Part shown: positions 9,600 through 25,300 of the stretch, piece after piece | How the letters are laid out: each line of letters begins with the position of its first letter | Numbering within the stretch: position 1 is the first letter of the stretch | DNA from: Borrelia parkeri | GTDB taxonomy: Bacteria; Spirochaetota; Spirochaetia; Borreliales; Borreliaceae | Direction: 5' to 3' | Length of the DNA: 64,000 nt | Assembly (NCBI RefSeq): GCF_023035815.1 | Contig: NZ_CP073164.1 | Span: forward strand, 92,948 to 156,947 | Notes under the pieces: model-generated | Databases searched by the model: none | What the model was told of the DNA's origin: nothing | What the model saw: the letters and a program-made list of their open reading frames with translations, nothing else | Position numbers and translations under genes: made by a program

Positions 9600-10352
9600 T
9601 TAAGCTATAAAGCCTATCTTATTCATCAAAGTTAAAAGCGTATCTTGGTATTCCTTTATGTAATCTTTACTTAAATCAAAAACATCATTCCGAGCAATTT
9701 TCCTATTTAAATCCTCCCTCTCAGATATTGTACCTAAAAAATTATCATTTTCTTTCAAAATATTTAACAATTCCTTGTGTGTATTATTCTTTTTAAACTT
9801 GGTATTAAGTAAATAAATGGGAGCTTTTATAGATAATTTATCTATGAAAAAATTAAATAGATCTAAACTCTCAACTGCCCATTTCTCTGCCGTAATTGGT
9901 ACTATTATATAATTGCTACATACTAAAGCATTAGTTAAAGTAAAATCTAAGCTAGGATTAGTATCAAGTATTATGTAATCATACTCAAAACTCAATAACT
10001 TTAACTGTTCCTTTAATCTGAATTCCTTGTATGGAATGGCCTCTGAATTAAATTTGTGCAAAGTTAAATAACTTGGTATTAAATCTAAATTACTACTAAT
10101 ATTTACAATAGCATTATCAATATGAAGATTTGATATTAAAACTTCGTATATGTTCCGATTAAATAAATCTACACCACATTCTTTTATTATTTTAAAATAA
10201 TAACTGGTAGTTGATGCTTGTGTGTCTATGTCGATAATTAATACCTTAGAAGACTGCGATAAAAGCGTTGCAAATATTAAACTTGTAGTGCTCTTACCTA
10301 CCCCACCTTTAATTGATGCTACTGTAATTACTTTTGTCTCTTTTGTATCCAT
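9600..10352 (-). CDS. parA: ParA-type partition ATPase (PF32)
   Basis: The 250-residue protein is a complete ParA/MinD ATPase. It has a deviant Walker A (KGGVGKST, about residues 14-21), motif A' (IIDIDTQAST), and a Walker B-like segment (YDYIILDTNPSL). ParA ATPases position plasmid copies before division; in Borrelia the PF32 subtype decides which plasmids can coexist. Its start lies inside the 3' end of the PF50 gene (25-base overlap), so the two are coupled. This gene is the best marker for assigning the replicon to a plasmid type. Confidence 0.95.
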   Translation of the reverse strand: MDTKETKVITVASIKGGVGKSTTSLIFATLLSQSSKVLIIDIDTQASTTSYYFKIIKECGVDLFNRNIYEVLISNLHIDNAIVNISSNLDLIPSYLTLHKFNSEAIPYKEFRLKEQLKLLSFEYDYIILDTNPSLDFTLTNALVCSNYIIVPITAEKWAVESLDLFNFFIDKLSIKAPIYLLNTKFKKNNTHKELLNILKENDNFLGTISEREDLNRKIARNDVFDLSKDYIKEYQDTLLTLMNKIGFIA

Positions 10353-13300
10353 CTTGGAATGATACCCCCTTCCGGCAATTTTTTCCCATAAAATGCATAA
10401 AGTTCCCTCTCTAATTCTAGGAGTATGCTTAGTAAAGTCTGATAGTAGGAACTTCCAACCTTATCTTTTTTTAATAAATTATGCAGCCCACTTAAATAAC
10501 AAAAAACCCCACCTTTTTTAAATCTAAATTCTATGTACTCACATTTCCTTAAAGTATAAGTCTCTCTTTTATTGAAATTCTTTACCAAAAAGGCCTTGTC
10601 TAATTTCTTAATTCCATAATAAATACCAAAAAAATCATCATCATCTCTGATAGAAAATAAATGAAACATGCTTATATCTTCTATGTTAAAAATTCCTCTA
10701 AGAGAGATGAAAAACTTAGTTGGTTCATTCTTACTTATTCCAAATGTATAAAAATCGTTGAAAATCTTAGTGTGATATATCCTGCGGTTGTTAATCTCTT
10801 CGACTTTAGAGAAAATATTATGTTTCCCCTTTTGTCTGTTATTGGGATCTATCTCCTTTTTTTTCTGCTTCAATAACTCTAGTAAAGCCACCATCCTTCC
10901 TTGTCCTTGGTATCATTAATTTCTTACTTTATTATTTTAAGCAATTCGTAATAATATGTATTATCAACTACTTTGCTATACTTTAACTCATCTTTGGCGT
11001 TAATAAATTTCTTTAAGGCCGGTATTAATACGCCAATCTCTACCTTGTACCTCAGCTGTTCTAATAATATACTAAAAATATTGTTTTTTATATCATCCGC
11101 TTTGATTTCTTGCTTCTCACAAGTCTTGGTATTGATTTTGATTTTCCTTATTAGACGATCTAAATCCTCATATTTGTCTTGTTCTATTATAAAATGGGGC
11201 TTTTCTTTGTAAGCTTCGTATATTTTACCGATTTCTTCTCTTAATATTGCTTCATCGTAATTTTGTCCCTTAAGTTCTCCTTCCCTTGCATTTAGTATCT
11301 CTTTAAGTTTTTTTACCTTGATCTCTCTCTTATTCCTCTTGCTTTGGAAACTTTTACTTAGGTATCCTCTTTCTTCTAAAAAGGCTCTAATACACCCTCC
11401 CTGACCTTTCTCAATTGCATCCTTTATTAGGGATAAATCCTCCCTCTTAAGAGCACTTAAGAGGGTCTCATGTCTTTTTATTTCCTTTATAATTTCAATC
11501 TTCCTTGTCTTATCTATTTTTAAGTTTAATAAGAAGAAGGGAAGATCAATCTTGAAATTGCATTTACTTATGTATTTAATCAGTATGTCTTGTTCACTCT
11601 TATTATTATTATTACTATTAATACACTCCCATTTTAGACTCCCATTTTCTTTTTCGTAGTTAGCCACCCTTTCTTTAAACCTGTTTATCTTCTCTTCCTT
11701 TATGTCCCTGAAATGTGAGTTTATCTTGGCATGACATTCTTTCTTTGAGTATTGTAGAGTATAATAAACTTCACTTCCGCATTGTTTGCCTAAATGTTTG
11801 CAGTAGTTGCGTGTGATTTTAAACTTTTTCTCAAGTGCGTATAAATAATTCTGTAATGTTTTAATCTTGACTGTTTTTTGATCGTTTCTCTTTAAGTTGC
11901 CATTGAAAAAATATAAAATATTTTTTTGTGTGTATTGATTGAGTTTTAAGTTCATGAAATTAAGTGTTGATATGAGTACAATCAAGTTGTATTGATATCT
12001 ATTGGTTTTACCCTTTATACTTTTGATCTTCACTGTTTACTCCTAATATAAGTATTTATAAATCTTAAGTTAATTAATAATACAATTTATCTTAAAAGTA
12101 AATACTTGTTTTAGCAAATATGAAAATAAATTAATATTTATTTTTTATAGTGTTAAATATTAGTTTTGTTTTTTCATTTGTTTTATTTATTTGTAAAATA
12201 CTTTACAAAGTTATGTTTTTGCTATATCATAAGATAAACAACTTATATTAAGAACAAAAAAGTACTAATAATATTTATTTAAAATTAATTAGAAATGGAC
12301 GAGCCTTGTTAAGGGCAAGTCATGTTAATTCTCTTTAACCTTATAGTGTTCTTTATTTTTGTTGAATTTTTACTAAACATATTTATGTATTTTTTCTTAT
12401 CCTTACGTACTTAAAAACTTAAAAAAAACTTAAAGACTTAAAAAAAAGCCCCTATTTGGGACTTTTTTATAAAAGAATAAAGATTTTAATTGTTTTTTAA
12501 TTTTACTTACTTTTAAATTCACTTTTTTAATTTACTATATTTTTTGTATACGGCAAAAGCTATGGGTTTTGTATTGTTTATGTAATGTTGTAAGTGTTTT
12601 ATGTTTTCTTGAATTGCTTCTAATGTGTGGTCTGCTCTTAAAACAGTGGCATCTAATAACTTAAATGTTGGAAAATTTTGATCCCTAAATTTTTGCTTAG
12701 TGCGAGTTAAAAATGTTTCTAGATACAGTGCATAACCTGCAAGCTTTGCTTCATATATGCTTAACTTTTTAAGTGTGAGCTCGGTAGGTGTTTTAGGCTC
12801 TTCTGGTAATGTAGCTATGGAAGTGCAACTAAATATCATACTAAAGATAATGAATTGCAATAAAATCATTAGGTTTAGAATTAGTTTTTTGTTCACTTTT
12901 TACCTCCTTTTTTGTCTACTCTCTTATGTTCTTTTATGTCCTGCTCTAGTTCTTCTTTGAGTAATTGGGCCTTAGTTGACATAAGATTATTACGTTCAAG
13001 TCGTAATTCTTCAATTAAAGCAGGATCAGCATCAGTGTTGATTGCATCAGTAAGTCTCATAATCTTATTAAGTATGGTTTCAAGTTCAAGAATTATTTGT
13101 TTGCATTCTTGAGCTTCCATTTTTTGCAGTGAATTTAAGTAAAGAGTATTCATATATTTGTAAATATCGATGGCCTTTTTTATGCCTATCTCAAAAATTT
13201 GGTCATTTGGGGTATCACTATATCCAAGAAATTCCATTAGATTTTGAAGGAAAATTATTCCTAAATTGGTGTTATTTTTGTTTAACATAAATTATTCCTT

Positions 13301-16300
13301 AAATTTTTAATTTTATTTTTTTTTGTCAAGAAAATGCTTAATTATCTTAATTATTTCGTTCATGACAGGTCTTAATAGTAGCGTTAAAGGTATTAGTATG
13401 AGTAATACAAAGCCCCCAAGGATTATAAGTTTTGTCTCGGCAATATTTGATAAGAATTCAAAGACCGTATTCATATTGTCCTCCATTTTAAATGTGTGTT
13501 AGATGTATTATTCTGTATTTGAAAGATAAACCACTCAATTTTGTTATATTGATATATTAACATAAATTTAACAAAAATTAAATGTTCAAAACTACATTTT
13601 AGTAAGATATGGAACATCTTGAGTTGAATTATTGTTTAACAAGGCATATTCTAATTTATACCATCCTTTAAGCAGTGGTAGTGTTATATTGTGTTGTTTT
13701 CCACTGTAGAAATATAAAATTGTATGTTGTGATGTATTATTTTCTGAAAATTTAAGGTTGATACTTTTTGTCATATTATTATTAGTATTTGTAGCACTTT
13801 TGATCTCAAGGGTTATGTTAAGGTATATGGCTTTATCTTTCAAGCTTCTTGGAAATCTTAATTCTACTTTTTCACCCGGAATGTCTATATTTAATGACTT
13901 TTCAGCGAATTCGTTATAAGAATAAAAAGTATCACTTGTGGCTGATACTCCCCAATATTTAAAATCTTCAGGCGTTCCTTGTAAATGCTGGTATGTTATT
14001 AATCTTTTTAATGCACCTCTGTTTCTACTGAATACAATAAATTCTATTTCTTTATCTTCGGAATTATTTGAGCCTATTAATTGTGCTGCAAAGTTTAATT
14101 CTCTGTGAAGATTATTCTTCTTTACATAGATCTGACCTATTGAATTATTTACTCTTTGGAAATCATCTATTCTGGCAAAAGTCTGTGTTGCATATTCTTT
14201 AAGTTTTTCTAAATTGGTGGTTTCTGTAAAAATTTCTTTTAAATTCTCAATTAAGGTTTGAAATTCAACTAACTCAAAATCTCGTTTGTTTGGATTATAG
14301 GTTGATATTCTGCTTGCTTTTATATTATTTCCAGATATCTTTAAATTTTCAATTAATGTTTCCTTAAGTTTGTTAAGGAGATCATTAAATTCAATACTAT
14401 TTGGTTCTGTTTGAAGTCCTATTAGCTTAGAGATTATCTTTAAATACATTTTCTCTATGTGAGATTCGTATTCAATCAGCTCTTTAGATATTATTTCTCT
14501 TATGACCTTTTTGAAATATTCAAATCCTCCGTAAAATGTATCTTTTTTTATTTGCTCAAGTAAGTTTTTGTATGTAATTGCATAAGTTTCTTCAACAATA
14601 TCGTCAATAGGAAATAGGTCGTTTTCATTGACTTTGATTTTTCTGTTAAAATCTTTTATTTGTATTATTTCTTCTGTTTCTTCATTTTCATAGGTCATAT
14701 AACCTCCTTATTTGTTTAAAACAATATAATATGTGAATTTTATTTTATTTCTTCATCATAAGTATCAAAAATTTTAATAGTCCTTCCAGCAGGAATTAGG
14801 GATTTTATAAAACCATATATTGAGTTTTTAAAGTCCTTTGGAATATAGTTAGATGCAAGTTTTTTAAATTTTCCTTTGTGTTTAACTATAATAATTTTTA
14901 ATTTTCCATTAATTTTGCCAGCTATTTTAAATTTAATAGGTGACCTAATATTGTCAATTAATTTGATAATAATCTCTCCGGGTGTGTTTGGATTGACAGT
15001 TACTTCAACTCTTGCGTGCAAAAAGGCCTTGAAGAGTAAATGAAAACTCTCATCTGTGCCTATTGATTTTATTGCAAATATTAATGCTTTAAGAGAATTG
15101 ATTAGGTCTTTTTTAAGTCCTTTTTTTAAGTGAAATGCATTAAATAGTGATAGCATCATCAATGCAATGTATCTTGAATTGATGCTTCCTTCTACATTAA
15201 TTGTATCAAAATTTTTAAGTAGTTCTTTAAGCTCCGCTAATAGCTGTTTTTTGAAGTTAAGTTCGCTTTGTATGATCTTTGCAATTTGTGTATTTTGTAA
15301 AAATTGTGGTATTGTTTTCATTACCTTATTCTCTATCAATTATGAGTCTTAAATTTTCATCAAGAGATATCAGTTCATTTTCTTTAATTTCAACATCGGT
15401 ATTGAAATTAAACTCAGATTCTTCAATGTCTGTTATTTTAGTCTCTAAGTTTTCTTTTATGCAAACACCAATGCGCATGCTTTTAATTCCTTTAATTATG
15501 CTTACAGGACTTAAGAAATCTTGGTGCCTTAATGAAATGCCCATATCTTTATATTTGTCTTTTATGATTTTTTTGTAAATTTCTTTTATTTGTCCAGCTA
15601 CTTCCTTATACATTGCCTCTGTTTCGGTTTTGTATAATACTTTTAAATATGCGTATTTAATTATTCCTAAGCTAAACTTATATGCTTTTTTTTGCCCATT
15701 TTTGTTTAAAAACTCAAGTTCTATTTGTCCTTGAAATGCTGTGCCACTTGGAGCAGTATAATATATTGCTTGCCAAATATTCATCTGTGTTTCATTATCA
15801 ATGATTTGATTTTTTCTGTACTCAGCTTTAAATATTATGTGAATCGCAATTGTTCCTGATGAACTTATGATATTTGCATATTCTACATGTGGAATTGCTA
15901 GTAGTGCTTGTTTTATTGCTTCATAAGTTGAACTTTTGGGTATGCTTAAGGATTCTTGTAAACTTTTAAAGTATTCTCCTCCTTCTTTAAGTGTTGCAAA
16001 TAGTTCATTTGCAACTTTAATTATCTCCATATCGATTGCAGAACTTGGGTAGTTTATTATGTCAAATATTGAATTTTCTTTTATTGAAATATTATATTCT
16101 TGTTTAAGTATATCTTTTTTTATATTTTGTATCTCTTCTATTGATTTTGTAAGAACCCCAAGTTCTTCATCAAATATTATTTTCATATATTATATTCCAT
16201 ACTTAGCGTATCCCCTGCTAGGAAAAATTGTAATGTTATTTTTTGATTTTCTTTTTTTGTTCTGATATTTAATATGTCAATATTGAGACTTCTTAAAGTA

Positions 16301-19300
16301 TTTGCAAAAAAAGTTTTAATATCTTCCTCTTTTTGTGTCTTTAAGAGTTTTAAAAAAAAAGTGAAGTTAAGACCGTAGTTTTTATTATAAAGACTACCAA
16401 TGGGTGTTTTTAGGTATAATAATAATTTTTGCTTTTGTTCATCAAGCCCATCTACTATTTTTAAATCATTGTCAAAAAATATATTAAATTCATTATCTAT
16501 TTTAATATCCATTTTTAATTGCCTTAAGAACTTAATTATAGCATATTTAGCAAAAATAATACATAATTTATATTATTTTTGACAAATATCTGAAATAGTT
16601 TAATTTTAGATCTGTGAGTTTAAGATAAAAAGAAAGACCCAATGGCAATCGAGTCTTATAGTATTATCTTTTTCGTATAGTTTTGAAATATTTATTTGCT
16701 TTTGTATAATTTTAAATTAATTTTAATTTAAAAGTCAATATTTTTTTATTATATTTATAATATTGTGTTTTTATAATTTAATTAGTTTAAATTATACTGA
16801 TTAATTCTTAAGTAGTTTTATGAGTTTGTACTGCTTAAAGAACTTCTTAACTAGTTACTGTGTGGCTATATTTTTTTGGGAAGCGTAATATTTTACAGTA
16901 TGAATTATTTGTGAGCATATGTGAACAATTAGATTGTTTTATTTTACGAAAAAATTGATTTATCTTAAAAAAAGAGACTCTTTAGTTTTAAAGAGTCTCC
17001 AAGGTGAGAAGAATATAAAAATGAGATTCGTTGGTATTTTTAAATAAAATTCCATTTTCATTACTTTAAATTTTAAGTTAGAACAGATTATTTTTGGATG
17101 TGAAGCTATCCCTTTTCTTTTGATATAGATTTATCTTTTGTGTTTTCTATATTTTTAAATTCAGATTCCCCATGGTACCTATCTTTTAAAAAAGTACCAC
17201 ATGAGAATCTTAAGAGAATAAATGAAGATAATATTGTTTTATACACTTTACGACACTTTAACCTTATAATCGTCTTCCTATTACATGTCCATATTATACA
17301 TATTTAATTAATAATCTGCAATAATAAAAGTATAAAAAATGAATATTTTTTTTAAATATTTAATTTTTTAAAGTATTATGAGCACTAAATATTTTATCTT
17401 AAAAATAAAAATTGCCACCATATTTTGGTGGCGATATTGATGTGTAAAGCTTTTAAGAGCAACACCTGTTTTAAGAAAGATTGTATATCTTTTTTTTAGG
17501 AGTTATTAAAGCTTATAAAATTTTGTTTTTGCTTTCTTGTGCAAATTTTTACCATTTGTTTTCTTGATTGTATCCGTCTTTATAATAATTAGGTTGTTCT
17601 TCAGTATCTTCATCTAAAGACTCACATGAAAGCATTCCAATTAATATCAGAAATATGAATATGTATTTTTTCATCTTTTATCCTTTATCTTGAAATTATA
17701 CCAAGTATATTTTGATACTTAGTATAATTTAAATATTATCAGAATGTATTTTGAAAGTCTAGGGTTTTGATTCTAAATTTTTTGTTCTTTAATTTTAAGT
17801 TTTAGATAAATTATCTCTAAGGTCTTTAGTTTGGGAATTAATTGTTATTTTATAATTTTAACAGACAAACACTATTTAAGTATTTGTCTGTTTGATTAAT
17901 TGAAAAAGCTTAGATTTTTTAATTTGTTTTAATTTTACGTTGGTTAAATCTTTTACTTGTAATGAATTTTTTTATTTCGGTTGAGGTTGAAAATTGATCA
18001 ACAATTTTTTTGAGTTTATTTATTCCTTTTATGTTTATAAGCTTAAAGATTTCGTCTCTGTGTTGACGAGTGCTATGATCATTTATGAATTCTTTTGAGT
18101 TTTTACCTATTTTTGTTTTGTAGAAGTAATAACCCTTATCTGATTCAGATTTGTTATCTATGAAGAATATGAATGAAAAACTTTGTGGTACTTTATCTGC
18201 GTCTTTATTTAGTGCTTTTGAAAATGCCATTATGTCATTTCTAATTCCTGAAAAAGCTATGTCTATAGTTTTACCCTCTGGATTTTCAAAACTTAAGCAT
18301 AGATCGATAGAGTTTAGCTTGTATTCTTCAACTTCGGAAAAATCTTTGAGATTATTGTTAAATGCGTAATTGGGAAAGAATAGTTTGATTTTTTTTAGTT
18401 TTCCAGATTGTTCATTTCCTGGGTGAATCGAGTTATATTCTGTTATACGATAAAATTTATGATACATAAAGAGATCGAAATTAACGTCATATTCTTTAAT
18501 ATAGAACTCGAAATAATAATCGTTTCTCTTGCTATCATCGCCTTTAAAGATTACTAAATCATCAAATAATTCATGTTTTGGGGTGGTTTGTTTAAACTTT
18601 TTTGTATGGTCTTTAAGATTTAAGTTGGTTAGATTTAAATTATCAGATATATTTCTTTTCAAAACTAATTCTGAATAATTTTGATTTCTTTTGGGATTTA
18701 GAGTACAATCACTCAGACTTAAGCCTATCCATATAATTAATATAGTTTTAATAAACACGTTTGTTTGCAAAATATTCTCCTTTACTTTAGAGTTAATTGT
18801 TGATTAATTTCATTATACATATAAATGCATATATTAGATACTATTATATGCATAGAAAAAATGTGTATAAGTCATAATATATTATTTTATTCGTAAATTA
18901 CGAGTATATGCAATGACATTATGATCAATAATGATTATTCGAATTTTTATAACCATTAAAAATGATGTTTCAGCCGTTATACAAAAGAAGTAATTAGTGT
19001 TTAATAAATACGTGGGTATTAATGCTTTAGATACTTTAGGTCTTATTATATTGTAGTAATTATAATACAATATAATATATATTATAATAATGTATTCTAT
19101 ATAAAAATATATTTTATATAGAATTTGAAAAAAGGAGATGTTTATATGTTAAAGGTAAGATATCGTATTTCGTTACTAGTATTAATATTGTTATTATTGC
19201 TAGTAATGAGTTGTAATAACAAAGGTTCACAAGAGGCTGTTGCGGTTGGGGGACCCTCGACTATAGAAGAAAATGTAGAAGACCCCAAAGGACATGATGC

Positions 19301-22300
19301 AGGGAGTTTAAGTGCCGAGCTTGATAATCTTCTAAACACTTTTGGAGTATCTGAGGCGGGCAAGAGATCAATTATTAGGATTAAAGATGTGGTAACTGAT
19401 GCTGGTATTGGTAGTATTGAAAGTTACAGGAGTTATACTAATTCTGAGCTTTATACTTTGTTAAATGACTTAGGTGCTGCTAAGATTTGGGAAATTATCA
19501 AAGCAGATTTAGAGCTTGTTAAAACCCAAAAAGAAGCTCTTGAGGCTATAAATAATGTTCATAAACCCAAAGAAAGACAAAGTTTGCAAGTTAGGTTTGA
19601 TAGTAAGAAAAATGAGTATCCATTGCATTTAAAAGGGTTATTTAATGAATCTGATTTTAATGCTGTGTATAGAAATGTTATAGGTGATAAATATGTTAAT
19701 GAATTTACTGCGATTAAAGCTGAGGCTACACGAATTATAAAGAATGGGGATGTATATGAACTATTTTCAGTTCAGGAAAGGGTTGCAATTGATGAGATAC
19801 AAAATATAGTAACTGATGCTAGTCTTGTTCAAGATTACAAGACGTATAGTAGGGATGAGTTTAATAATTTGTTAAATAGTTTAGGTGATGTTAAGGTTAA
19901 TGAAATGATAAAAGCTTATTTAAGTGTTCAGGAGATTCAGAGAGAAGTTTTTGACATTATTAACAATGTAAAGGACGAGGATATAAAACGAAGATTGCAA
20001 GCTAGATATGATGATAAACAGAAAGAGTATCCGTTGCATTTAAAAAGGTTATTTAGTGACTCAATTGCTGATACTGTGTATGGTAGGGTTATAAGTGATA
20101 ATTATGTTTCTGAATTTGTTGCGATTAAAGAAAAAGCTATGCAAGTTATGGGTGGCTTTGATTTATATGAAGGGCTTCCATCTCGGGAAAAGTCCGTAGT
20201 TGATTTTATGCGAGGGATAGTAACTGATGCTAACATTGGTAATGTTAGCGATTACAAGACTTATACTGTTCCTGAGTTTTATGCTTTGTTAAATAGCTTA
20301 GGTGATGCTAAGATTCGGGAAATGATAAAATTTAATTTAGATATCTTTAAAATCCGAGAGGAAATTGAGGCAGCTATTGCAGGTCTAACTGAAGAGAAGG
20401 TAAAACAAGCATTGAACACTAGACTTGCTGATAGTAACAGTGAGTATTTACTTAGTGTAAAAGGGGCTTTTGGTGCATCTGTGGCGGATATTATATATCA
20501 TCGTTTTGTAAATAATTTTTATATTAATATTTATAAAGATTTGAAAAATAAAGTCGAAGATCCACGGGTTTTAGATGTATACACATGGCTTTCTGATGAG
20601 GGAAAAGGCGTAATTGATGAAATACAAGGTATAGTAACTGATCCTAATCTTGGTCGTGCTGAAGGTTACAGGACTTATACTGATTCTGAGGTTAATAATT
20701 TGTTAAATGACTTAGGTGATTCTAAGACTGGGGGAATGATAACAGCTTATTTAAGGGGTAAAGCCATTCAGGAGATAGTGTTAAAGGCTATAAATGCTGT
20801 TTCTGCAGGGACAGCAAAACAAAACTTGCAAAATAGATTTAATGCACATAAAAATGGATATGCGTTGCATTTGAAAGGGTTATTTAATAGCTTAAGTAGT
20901 GATACGGTTTATAATAATGTTGTACATGAGAAATATTCTGATGGATTTCTTAGGATTCAGGATTCTATTAGACTCATTCCATCAAATACAGCAGATAGTA
21001 CTGTAAGTAGTAATTAGTACTAATTAAATGAGTTCTTAGAGATTTCTTGACCAGAGTAATTAAGAAAAGTTTTAAAAAGTTTTAAGCCTTAAATTTAAAA
21101 TGTTTAGGGCTTTTAATTTATATATATAAATATGGTGAGTATTAATGCTTAAAGATTGTGATATTATGGTAATATAATGTTATTACATTGTAATAAAATA
21201 ATTATTTTACAATTTATTTCATTTAATTATACAATCATCTTGTAATTTGTTTCATTTAATAATTATGTTAAGTTTAGTTTTGAAGAAGGAAATATTTATA
21301 TGTTAAAAATAAGACATTTGAGTATGTTACTAATATTAATAGTAAAACTATTATTAATAATATTAGTAATGAGTTGTGATGTAGGATCTAAAATGAATCC
21401 TGTAATTGAAAATATCGTGGCTATAACGCGGCCATTAAGAGGATTGAGAAGAAGTGTTAGGATGAGAAATGATTTTGGTGTAGTAGATAGCAATTTAAAT
21501 TTTAGTCTTAATAATCTGTTGGATGAGTTTCAGATACTTGATACAGAGAGACAGGTAATTACATATATTCGAAGTGTGGTATCTAGTCCTGTGATTGGTT
21601 GGGATGAGGATTATAAAACCTATAGTGATCATGAGTTTTATAATATGTTAAATAGTTTGGGTGCTAGTAGGGTAAAGGAAATAATTAAAGTTAATTCCAA
21701 AATTTTTCAAGCTCAAGAGAGAGCTACCAGTGCTATTTTAAATCTTAATGAAGATACAGTAAAACAGCAATTACAGGATAGCTTTGATACTAAGAATAAT
21801 GAGTATGAACTGCATTTAAAAGAGGCATTTAATGAATCTATGTCTAATGATGTGTATCTTAAGATTGTGGGTAGTAATTATGCTGATAAGTTTGACGATA
21901 TTAGACACCGTGCTATAGAGCTTGGGCCTAAAGGTGTGTATGTATGGTTATCTGTTGAGCAAAAAAAAGCAATTGATTATATGAAATCTATAGCAATGTC
22001 TTCTTTGGTTGGTGAGGATAGAGGTTTAAAGATATATACTAGTTCTGATTTTGATAACTTATTAAATGGGCTTGGTCTTTCTAAGGTTGAGGAAATTATA
22101 AAAACTTATAACCAGGTTATTAGTGCAGAAAATGAGGCTTATGAAGCTATAGAGAAGATTAAAACAGAAAAATTCAAAGAGGGATTGTTATATGCTGTTT
22201 CTGTGGCACATCGAATTGATTCTTATCAATTGCATTTAAAAGAGTTATTTAATGATTCTACATTTGAGAATATATATCGTAACTTTATTAAGAATCGTTA

Positions 22301-25300
22301 TTTTAGTGAATTAAACACTCTTTTAACCAATGTTATAAATAATGCTAAAATTTTTGTAGAGTTTGAAAAGTTTTATGAAAAGCTCTCAGAATATGATAAA
22401 GAGGTAATTACAAATATAAAAAATATATTAATTGATGTGAAGATTGGTAGATCAGAGGGTTATAGAGCTTATAATAATGTTAAATTTGCTTATTTGTTAG
22501 GTAGTTTAGGTGCAGCTAAGATTAGGGAAATAATAAACGTTCATTTAAATATTCTTCAAGCTCAAAACGAAGCTAGTTTGGCTTTGAATAAATTAAATCA
22601 AGGTGAAAGAAAAGAAAAATTGCAGATTGATTTTAATAGTCATGTGAATGGTTACCCATTGCACTTAAAAAGTCTCTACCATGATCTTAAAGCTGATAAT
22701 GTTTATAATAATGTCATAAAAAGTGATTATGCTAATAAGTATCTTGAGATTAAAAACGCTGCTGAATACATTTCAAGCGAAAAAGACATTTAATGAAGTA
22801 ATTAGTACCATAGTTAGTATTTAAGCAAGGGTACTTAAAGATAGTAATTAAATTTTCAACATCGAAAGTTTTTAATTTATGTAGGTAAATTATATACAGG
22901 TAAATTAGAGGTGAATAAGGGATAAATATTGGTAGGTAAACATTTAAATACATGTATAAATGTTGAGTATGAATATATAGACAATAATGCTTGAAGATTG
23001 CAGTGATATATTGTTATAATGGTTTTATATTAAAACAATTATAACAATAAATTTATACAATAATACAATAAGTTTAATTTTAAAAAGGAGATATTAAATG
23101 ATAAGGATAAAATGTCTCAGTTCATTATTAGTATTAATAATAATATTATCATTGCTAGTGGTGAGTTGTCGTAATTTTTCATTTCAAAAAAGAGGTGGAA
23201 CAAACGATGAGGCTTTAACACAATTAGGAATAAATCGTAGATTTGTTTTAGATGCTGAGTTCAATAAATTGCTAGACAAATTGCAGCTATTGGATGGAGA
23301 GAAACAAATAATTGCATATATAAGAAGTATAGTAACTGATCCTAAGATTGGTAACGAATTTTTAAGGACTTACACTAATCTTGAATTTAGTAATTTATTA
23401 AATGCATTAGGTTCTGATAAGGTTAAGGAAATTATAAAAAATCATTTAAAAGATTGTAAAAAAAGGCCCCCAATTATATCAAAAATCCAAGCACTAATTG
23501 ATAGTTTTAATAGAAATGATGAAGTAAAGAGAGTTTTTCAATCGGAATTAAATTATAAAAGTGATTATGCATTGCATTTAAAAGAGTTATTTAATCGTGA
23601 TAATCCTAATTATGTTTATAATGAAATTATGAAAGATGATTGTATTGATGATCTTCTTGAGGAAATAGAGGATGCTCAATACATTTTAAATTATGAGACT
23701 TTATATGCAAAGTTATCTATTGATGATAAGAAACACCTTGATTTTATACGAAATGTACTAATTAATCCTCCTATGGGCATTGTGCTTGATCCTAAGAAGC
23801 CTTTTAAGATTTATAATATTCATGAATTTGAGCTCTTGTTGGGTAGGATGGGTGTTGCTAGGTCTGAGGAAATTGTAAGGATACATAAAAATGTTTTGAA
23901 AGAAGAAGAAAATACTCGAAGGTCTCTAATTACTGCTATGGAAGGTCAGATGAAACAAAGCTTATTTAGACGTTTTAACAAGCACCAGGATGGTTATAGA
24001 ATTCATTTAATGTATTTATTTTTCCCTTATGCAGGATCTGAGAATAATGTGTATGATGCCTTTAAAAATAGTAATTATGCTGATGAGTATATTGCTATTC
24101 GAAACGAAGCTCTAAGCATTAGAGTAAATAAGATAAGATAAGGATTAATGAACGCGGTGGTTAATCCTTAAATTAGTTTAAATTAATGTTATTAAGATTA
24201 AAAATAGTAAGTAAATAAAAAAGCTTAAGCCTTAAACGTACACATTTAAGGCTTTTAGTTTGTATGAATATATTTATCTAATATACATACTTTATACAAA
24301 TGAAGAAAATATTTGCAGACCAAGATGGATATATAGATATATAGCATTATAATAATATAATAATACTATTTTTATATTATTATAAATTTATATAATGGTG
24401 TATTAAAATATATTCAAATTTTAAATTTAATTTGAAAAAGGAGATATTGGGTGATTAAGTTAAACTATTTCAGTTTGTTTTTAGTATTAATATTTTTATT
24501 ATTGCTAGTTATAAGTTGTGATTCAGGAAGCAAGGCAGGAGCAGGCCTAGGAGCAGGAACAAATACAAGAACAGTAGTAAATCCAGGAGGAGTAGTAAAG
24601 CCAGGAAGAGCAGTAAATCCAGGAGGAGCAGGAACAAATACAAGAACAGTAGTAAATCCAGGAGGAGTAGTAAATCCAGGAGGAGCAGTAAATCCAGGAG
24701 GAGTAGTAAAGCCAGGAGGTGCAGGACTAGGTGCAGGAGGATCAGGAGGTGCAGAAGAAGCAGGACTAGGTGCAGGAGGATCAGGAGGTGCAGGAGAAGC
24801 AGGATTAGGTGCAGGAGGCGCAGGATTAGGTGCAGAAGAAGCAGGACTAGGTGCAGGAGGTGCAGGACTAGGTGCAGGAGGATCAGGAGGTGCAGGAGGT
24901 GCAGGAGGATCAGGAGGTGCAGAAGAAGCAGGATTAGGTGCAGGAGGAGCAGGAGGAGCAGGAGGTGCAGGAGGATCAGGAGGTGCAGGAGGCGCAGGAG
25001 GAGAGGATTATGGCATTAAAGCTCCAAGGCTTAAAGCAATGTTAGATGATCTTAATGGATCTATAGAAGGAAAGAAGGCAATTGGTTATATACGAAAAAT
25101 ACTCATTGATAAGTCTGATAATATTGAGGATAAGTTGTATAATCGCTTAAATAAATTAAAAGCTGATGTTATGATTGAAAAAATAATAAATCCTACTGTG
25201 AGCCTTTTGAGTGCTAGAGATGAAGCTTTAAAAGTTAAGGAAGATCCAACAAATGAAAGCATAAAATCCAGATTGCAAGATGTGTGTGATAGGTATGATG